Positions 15,599-20,272 of a stretch of DNA of 20,272 bases are shown here, piece by piece. The notes under the pieces are model-generated. The model saw nothing but the letters and a program-made list of their open reading frames with translations. It ran no database searches and had not been told where the DNA came from. Position 1 is the first letter of the stretch. The number at the start of each line of letters is the position of its first letter. The stretch is from Bifidobacteriaceae bacterium. GTDB taxonomy: Bacteria; Actinomycetota; Actinomycetes; Actinomycetales; Bifidobacteriaceae. Where the stretch lies: NCBI GenBank assembly GCA_030530905.1, contig JAUMUB010000006.1:1-20272 (forward strand). Direction: 5' to 3'. A program made the position numbers and the translations under genes.

Positions 15599-16294
15599 TT
15601 ATTCTAATTTTCCAGTATTCCACAATAATGCGCATTTGTGGAATAGTTGCGCATCGTATTGTAATTGCTTTGCAGTGCTTAGGTTTGAATTGTTTTGAGT
15701 TGTATTGTTCTCTTGTGAGATTATTTGCTGTAATCCACGAGCAATTACTTCGCAGAATACGCTTGCTCGTTCCAACGCCATAGAAAAGTCTCCGCTAAAC
15801 ACTCCCGATAATATATCATCAGCAGTGTGAATAATATCCTCAGTTTTTGGAGGTGTGTTAACTCCTGCAATTACTGAAGCTGTTGTAAGTTGCGGTTCTC
15901 CAATTTTCCAAACCGCTATTATTGCTGAGTTCTGTTTATAAGCCCATTGGCGCAGTAGATATAATCGCCATAGGATTCCTGGTAATGATTCTGGCTCAGC
16001 ATTACTCCATAATTCTGCAATTAAATCAATGCCTTCATTTTCAACAAGAGTGAGCACTCGTTGTACAATTTCTGGATCTTCGCTTTGACGAACTTTATGC
16101 AGTAGTGAGGCAGCAGAGGCATGACTAATTTCTAATAGGCTTTCGGGATTCAATCCGTTTGATAATTGATCGAGAAATGCTCCGTTAAGCTGAGTTGGGC
16201 GCGATGGACGTTTGCTTCCTGTGAGTGCACTGGTAAAACTTGATCCTGAAGAATGAACTGAGCCTAGTGAAGCGTTATTTGCGTTAGTAGACAA
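15599..16294 (-). CDS. Protein of unknown function, third gene of the ppk1 operon
   Basis: I do not recognise this 231-residue protein. It has no signal peptide or membrane segment. The first 35 residues are Ser/Asn/Gly-rich and probably disordered. The remainder looks mostly helical, with a hydrophobic, tryptophan-containing helix (LPGILWRLYLLRQWAY, about 103-118) and a second helical block around 150-190. An Asn/Gln-rich spacer precedes the C-terminal helix. It starts with TTG, overlapping the end of the Nudix/phosphatase gene by 11 nt, and has no clear Shine-Dalgarno, so translation is probably coupled. The tight overlap says it is co-expressed with the Nudix enzyme and perhaps ppk1. A shared role in nucleotide or polyphosphate metabolism is only a guess. 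Confidence 0.7.
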   Translation of the reverse strand: MSTNANNASLGSVHSSGSSFTSALTGSKRPSRPTQLNGAFLDQLSNGLNPESLLEISHASAASLLHKVRQSEDPEIVQRVLTLVENEGIDLIAELWSNAEPESLPGILWRLYLLRQWAYKQNSAIIAVWKIGEPQLTTASVIAGVNTPPKTEDIIHTADDILSGVFSGDFSMALERASVFCEVIARGLQQIISQENNTTQNNSNLSTAKQLQYDAQLFHKCALLWNTGKLE

Positions 16295-17366
16295 CTGGTA
16301 TTACTTTCTGTACGTCAACAATAGAAACTTTTTGATTCTCGTATGTGTAGAATAAAGCGATTGCAGTGCCTGTTGGCATATAAGGAGATTTACTTGATAG
16401 CTCGTTTGCAAGCTTTTTATTGTAACATAATGTTTGCAGCTGCTGTAGTAGTTCTCCAATAACTGGTTTATGAGTGCAGATAATTGTGGATTGCAAAGTA
16501 GAGTTTACGAATTCTTTATTAAGAGTATCAGTTGTTCCTTTATTTTCTACTGGACGAAATTCTTGAGTGAATCGTCTCCATGGTAGCTGATGGTCGTTTT
16601 TATAAGAATCTTCTGTAAGTTCGACTGCATGTTGTGTGGGAATGCCTGTGTGCCTGGTGAATGGGCTTAGGGTTTGTATACATCGCATCCATGGAGAACT
16701 TATGCATGTAAGAGCATTGTAACAAGATAATTCTCGCATAAGAGCGTAAGATTCGCCTGCACCAACAGGAGTAAGAGGCCTTTGCGATTCTTCTCCTTCC
16801 CACTGTTTTCTTGGCTCAGCTTTTGCATGGCGAACTAGTAGTATACAGTTCGCGAATATTTGACCTGCGCGTAATTTCGCTACAAAAGTATCGAGAATTT
16901 TTTTATCAGTTTCGTGTGTGAGTTTATCATAAGATTTTTTGATACTATACCAGCGAACTTTTTGTATCTCGCTTGGTTTAGCCGGTGTTATTGGTCCCAA
17001 AGTTTCTTGGCGAAGTTTATGTTGATACTCGGGTAGTTCCTGAGCTGCCCAATATTGTACTCGCTTCATGCTTGTCACTTTTTTTAGTGAAGGCTTAATT
17101 TTCTTACCTTCAAAATGCAGTGGATATGTGACCTCTTGTAGAAACACTCCGAGTGTGACTGGTATGCCTGTTTCTTCTGTTATTTCGCGAACTGCAGCAT
17201 GGCGGTGTGACTCATTTTCTTCAAGCTTGCCTTTTGGCCAACTCCAATCATCGTATTTAGTGCGATGAACCATGCATAATTCTATGCGATTTTCAAGTGG
17301 AATTGTTTGATCATAACTGCTGAGGCGGTAAATAATACCGCCTGCAGCTTCAACAACTTGATACAT
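16284..17366 (-). CDS. mutT1: Nudix hydrolase fused to SixA/RHG-type histidine phosphatase (MutT1-like)
   Basis: This 360-residue two-domain enzyme resembles mycobacterial MutT1. The Nudix domain (about 3-150) has an intact Nudix box from Gly46 through Glu52 and REITEETG (60-67), with the Glu residues needed for Mg2+. The C-terminal domain (about 172-355) is a histidine phosphatase: LLVRHAKAEP (177-186) with His180, SSPWMRC, and ICTHKP with the second histidine. In M. tuberculosis MutT1 this pairing degrades 8-oxo-dGTP and diadenosine polyphosphates. The same activity is inferred here, not shown. The Shine-Dalgarno GGAG precedes the ATG, which lies 29 nt after ppk1. In mycobacteria mutT1 is also next to ppk1, so the context agrees. 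Its stop overlaps the next gene's TTG start. Confidence 0.9.
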   Translation of the reverse strand: MYQVVEAAGGIIYRLSSYDQTIPLENRIELCMVHRTKYDDWSWPKGKLEENESHRHAAVREITEETGIPVTLGVFLQEVTYPLHFEGKKIKPSLKKVTSMKRVQYWAAQELPEYQHKLRQETLGPITPAKPSEIQKVRWYSIKKSYDKLTHETDKKILDTFVAKLRAGQIFANCILLVRHAKAEPRKQWEGEESQRPLTPVGAGESYALMRELSCYNALTCISSPWMRCIQTLSPFTRHTGIPTQHAVELTEDSYKNDHQLPWRRFTQEFRPVENKGTTDTLNKEFVNSTLQSTIICTHKPVIGELLQQLQTLCYNKKLANELSSKSPYMPTGTAIALFYTYENQKVSIVDVQKVIPVVY

Positions 17367-17395
17367 TATTGCTCCGTTATCAAATGCGTGAAGTT

Positions 17396-19612
17396 TTAAC
17401 GCTGGTGCATTTTAATAAGCAATTCTTGACTGTCAACTAGCATATTGCCTTCTTCATCCTTGGTGTGAAGCTCATAGGATCCGTCAGAGCGCATATGCCA
17501 TGACATGATATTGTCAGACATTTGCATGTCAATATACTCTAATAATTCGTTGATATGATCGGCATCATTAATGCGAATAAGTGTTTCAACGCGACGATCA
17601 AGATTGCGGTGCATAAGATCGGCTGATCCGATCCACACTTCTGGTCCGGATGTTGGACCTTCGCCGATTTGAGGCCCTTGAGAGTTTGCGAAAGCATAAA
17701 TTCGACTGTGTTCAAGGAAGCGTCCTAAAATGGAGTGCACGCGAATATTCTCGCTTAACCCTGGAATTCCTGGCTTTAATGCGCAAATACCGCGTTCGAT
17801 AATATCAATTTTTACTCCGCATTGACTTGCACGATATAATGCATCAATTGTGGTTTCATCCACTAAAGAATTGACTTTTATTTTAATCCATGCTTCTTTT
17901 CCTGCAAGAGCGGCTTCTTTCTCGCGTTCAATACGCTGAATAATGCCAGTTCTAACAGTTCGCGGTGCAACAAGTAAGCGTTGGAAGCTTGAGTTTGGTG
18001 CATATCCTGAAAGCTGATTGAATAGTCGTGTTAAATCTTGACCAACAATTGGATCACATGTGAGCAAACCTAAGTCGGTGTATATTCTTGCAGTTTTTGG
18101 ATTGTAATTTCCAGTTCCAACGTGGCAGTAGCGGCGTAACCCGTCTGCTTCTTGGCGTACTACGAGAGACAGTTTGCAATGTGTTTTTAAACCAACAATG
18201 CCGTATACGACATGCACTCCTGCTCGCTCGAGTTTTCTTGCCCAAGCAATATTAGCATCCTCGTCAAATCGAGCTTTGATTTCTACTAATGCAAGAACCT
18301 GTTTTCCGGCATGTGCCGCATCAATAAGGGCATCGATTATTGGCGAATTGCTTGATGTTCTATACAAGGTTTGTTTGATTGCCAACACGTTAGGATCAGC
18401 TGCAGCCTGTTCAAGAAATGCTTGTACAGAGGTGGAAAAAGAATCATAAGGGTGGTGCAAGAGAATGTCTTTTTCGCGTATTCTCGAGAATATATTTGGT
18501 GAATGACTGGTTTCTACAGCAGTGATTTGACGACTTGTTGTAGGAATAAATAATGGGTACTTCAAGTCAGGTCGGTCAAGCTTTTGAAGCTCAAATAATA
18601 CAGTCATATCAAGCGGATCAGGCATACGATACACTTCATCGTCACTTACTCTTAGTTGGCTTGCGAGTAGCTGTGATAGGAATTCGCTTGTATTATCTGA
18701 GATTTCAAGTCGGATCGGTGGTCCAAAACGACGGCGAAGCAGTTCTTTCTCCATTGCGTTGAGAAGATTTTCTGCATCATCCTCTTCAACGTCAATATCC
18801 TCATTTCTGGTAAGTCTAAAAGAACGTGCTTCTTTTATGAGCATTCCTGGGAAAAGAGATTCGAGGTGCGCAATAATGAGGTTTTCCATGGTGATAAAAC
18901 CGAAACGTACTTTGGATTGTACATCATCGGTTAAATCATCGACTGGCACAAGACGGTTGATATTATCAGGAATTTTCACACGTGCGAAATGAGATTTTCC
19001 GGAGAACGGGTTTTCAACTACGATTGCGAGGTTGAGTGAGTTGCCGGAAATATATGGGAATGGGTGTGCAGGGTCAACAGCAAGTGGTGTAAGCACTGGA
19101 AATATTTGTTGACGATAGTATTTTGATAATTTCTCTTGCTCGGTAGAGGTGAGATCATCCCATTCTAGAAGCTTGATGTTTTCTTTTGCAAGCTCGGGAA
19201 GGATAGTGTTAATTACATAGTCTGCATGTTCTTCCTGCAATGCGTGCGCTTGTTCACTTATAGCGCGTAATTGTTGGCGAGGGCTTAAACCTGAAGCGGC
19301 GGTAACCGCTATATCAGTGTCGATTCGTCTTTTAAGCCCTGCAACTCGTACCATGAAGAATTCATCAAGGTTTGAGGAGAAAATTGCGGCGAAATTTGCG
19401 CGTTCGAGTAATGGAATGTTATCGTTTTGCGCAAGTTCAAGAACTCGTTTATTGAAACTCAACCAGCTTAGCTCGCGATCGAAAAAACGATCCTTTGGAA
19501 GTTTATTTTCATCCGAGCTGTTGGAGTTGATTATTTTTTCTGTTTCAGCAATATGTTCTGCAATCTGCTTGCGTAATAATGCTTTTGAAGGTGCGTCAAA
19601 TTTCTGTGCCAT
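17396..19612 (-). CDS. ppk1: Polyphosphate kinase 1
   Basis: This enzyme polymerises the gamma-phosphate of ATP into inorganic polyphosphate and can run in reverse. At 738 residues it is full length. The N-terminal domain begins [21 protein letters not shown] (from 41) and includes [12 protein letters not shown]. The two phospholipase-D-like catalytic domains carry His478 (in KTHCK) and His635 (in LEHSRI). These are 157 residues apart, exactly the spacing of E. coli His435 and His592, of which the first is autophosphorylated. [19 protein letters not shown] (497-515) is the usual signature. The ATG has no Shine-Dalgarno and lies 7 nt from TAAAAT, so the message may be leaderless. It heads a three-gene minus-strand operon with the MutT1-like enzyme, so phosphate-chain synthesis and polyphosphorylated-nucleotide clean-up are probably co-expressed. 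Confidence 0.97.
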   Translation of the reverse strand: MAQKFDAPSKALLRKQIAEHIAETEKIINSNSSDENKLPKDRFFDRELSWLSFNKRVLELAQNDNIPLLERANFAAIFSSNLDEFFMVRVAGLKRRIDTDIAVTAASGLSPRQQLRAISEQAHALQEEHADYVINTILPELAKENIKLLEWDDLTSTEQEKLSKYYRQQIFPVLTPLAVDPAHPFPYISGNSLNLAIVVENPFSGKSHFARVKIPDNINRLVPVDDLTDDVQSKVRFGFITMENLIIAHLESLFPGMLIKEARSFRLTRNEDIDVEEDDAENLLNAMEKELLRRRFGPPIRLEISDNTSEFLSQLLASQLRVSDDEVYRMPDPLDMTVLFELQKLDRPDLKYPLFIPTTSRQITAVETSHSPNIFSRIREKDILLHHPYDSFSTSVQAFLEQAAADPNVLAIKQTLYRTSSNSPIIDALIDAAHAGKQVLALVEIKARFDEDANIAWARKLERAGVHVVYGIVGLKTHCKLSLVVRQEADGLRRYCHVGTGNYNPKTARIYTDLGLLTCDPIVGQDLTRLFNQLSGYAPNSSFQRLLVAPRTVRTGIIQRIEREKEAALAGKEAWIKIKVNSLVDETTIDALYRASQCGVKIDIIERGICALKPGIPGLSENIRVHSILGRFLEHSRIYAFANSQGPQIGEGPTSGPEVWIGSADLMHRNLDRRVETLIRINDADHINELLEYIDMQMSDNIMSWHMRSDGSYELHTKDEEGNMLVDSQELLIKMHQR

Positions 19613-19619
19613 ATGCGAT

Positions 19620-19625
19620 ATTTTA
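19620..19625 (-). promoter_or_regulatory. Putative -10 box of ppk1
   Basis: On the minus strand TAAAAT is followed by exactly 7 nt and the ppk1 ATG, with no Shine-Dalgarno between them. A TTACAT lies 19 nt upstream as a poor -35 candidate. Confidence 0.4.
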
Positions 19626-19934
19626 GTAATTTTTTATGTCTTGTATGTAACTATTTTAAATTAGTGCTGTTTCTTCGCAAAATATGTGAGATTATCATTC
19701 GATTATATGTTTGCGACACGCCGAATATGTTATATTACACCGTTAAAATGAACATAACAATTGTTAGAAATTGCCATAATTTATCATTTAGATTTGATAA
19801 ATATTCAAAGAATTACATTTTAGAAAATAAATGCACATTATCACTTATTTGTGAGTATCACATTTTTTTTAATGCATAATAGAGAGTAACAAGATAACTA
19901 AACAGAAACCCACAAAGATGTACAGTTAGAAAAA
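19626..19934. other. A/T-rich stretch upstream of ppk1 without a gene
   Basis: The sequence is very A/T-rich. Short open frames cross it, but none has a Shine-Dalgarno, a recognisable protein or sensible codon use. A run of eight T lies near 19863-19870. I see no repeat, CRISPR, tRNA or origin-like motif in it. Confidence 0.5.
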
Positions 19935-19964
19935 TTGATACGTTGGACGGGAATTGGATAGACT
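19935..19964 (+). promoter_or_regulatory. Possible promoter of an orphan short transcript
   Basis: TTGATA (19935-19940, 5 of 6), an 18-nt spacer and TAGACT (19959-19964, matching TANNNT) would start a plus-strand RNA near 19971. No ORF follows before the terminator at 20018-20045. Confidence 0.35.
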
Positions 19965-19970
19965 TACCGT

Positions 19971-20045
19971 TGCAACGAAGTGGTTGTGCAGTGATTCTGT
20001 AAAAGTATCTTGAACAGAAAACCCGCGAAATGCGGGTTTTCGTTT
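19971..20045 (+). ncRNA. Possible second small RNA, about 75 nt, ending in a strong terminator
   Basis: This is the interval between the promoter-like pair at 19935-19964 and the terminator at 20018-20045. It contains a short 5' hairpin (CAAC 19973-19976 with GTTG 19983-19986), a single-stranded A/U-rich middle, and the terminator stem. No known RNA family is recognised and there is no ORF of note. The alternative is that the hairpin simply ends a leftward transcript entering from beyond the window. Confidence 0.3.
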
Positions 20046-20050
20046 GTTCA
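20011..20050. terminator. Strong intrinsic terminator with no adjacent gene
   Basis: AAAACCCGC (20018-20026) pairs perfectly with GCGGGTTTT (20032-20040) around GAAAT, and TGAACA (20011-20016) pairs with TGTTCA (20045-20050) outside it. The T-run TTTTCGTTT follows on the plus strand. The minus strand also reads TTTT after the stem, so it can work in both directions. The nearest gene, ppk1, starts 400 bp to the left and reads away from it. Confidence 0.75.
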
Positions 20051-20272
20051 GAATGCTTCAATTTTTGCTAATAATATTTTATTAATACTGCTAAAAATAA
20101 TGTTCAATATACTCTAATTATCGCTTCTGGTAGTTCAGTATTTAGCATCTTTAACAATTGCTGTTTAAAATCTGCGTTTTAATAGCTTAGATTTAATAGT
20201 TCATAATTAAGCTCGGCAATAATCTCAGCCTAGCTTCTTATACCTGTTGTGCTTATTCATACTTATTGGAAT
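20051..20272. other. A/T-rich right end without a gene
   Basis: No ORF, RNA or repeat that I can support. The next gene must lie beyond the window, and this may be its upstream or downstream flank. Confidence 0.4.

Noticed and set aside
19858..20061. 67-residue minus-strand open frame
   Set aside because: Its start lies outside the terminator hairpin and the frame runs straight through it; there is no Shine-Dalgarno and no recognisable protein.

Overview
The window looks like a chromosomal segment of a low-to-mid GC member of the Bifidobacteriaceae, most likely Gardnerella or a close relative. This is an inference from four things: a LARTG-type sorting signal of the kind used by actinobacterial class E sortases; the ppk1 / MutT1-type (Nudix plus histidine phosphatase) neighbourhood, which resembles that of mycobacteria; an actinobacterial-style dnaB-murT-gatD run; and several genes whose -10 box (TANNNT) lies exactly 7 nt from the ATG, the geometry of leaderless actinobacterial mRNAs. 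No rRNA, tRNA, CRISPR array, insertion sequence or phage gene was seen.

Left part (1-6484). A 1286-residue secreted, probably sortase-anchored beta-helix protein is encoded on the minus strand. Across a 304-bp divergent intergenic region lies a three-gene plus-strand cassette: an Rrf2-family repressor, an MDR-superfamily oxidoreductase and an alpha/beta hydrolase. The cassette has a near-ideal promoter whose -10 box overlaps a perfect inverted repeat, so it is probably autoregulated. Its codon use is visibly A/T-richer than the housekeeping genes and it may have been acquired.

Centre (6485-14634). brnQ (branched-chain amino acid uptake) converges on a MATE exporter, with a strong bidirectional hairpin between them. 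The MATE gene is divergent from dnaB. The 309-bp gap between them holds six matches to the DnaA box, two of them the perfect 9-mer. dnaB, murT and gatD are tightly packed (2-nt gap, then 1-nt overlap). MurT-GatD amidates lipid II. A glycerophosphodiester phosphodiesterase follows with its own strong Shine-Dalgarno.

Right part (14635-20272). On the minus strand are upp (uracil salvage) and then an operon reading ppk1 -> Nudix/SixA fusion -> unknown protein. Between this operon and upp lies the most unusual object in the window. It is a GC-rich segment of about 83 bp that folds into three hairpins closed by one long stem. It is preceded by a TTGAAT-N17-TATAAT promoter and followed by five U, so it reads as a complete small-RNA gene on the minus strand. 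The last 660 bp are A/T-rich and carry no convincing ORF. They hold a strong terminator and, just upstream of it, a plausible promoter that together could define a second short RNA.
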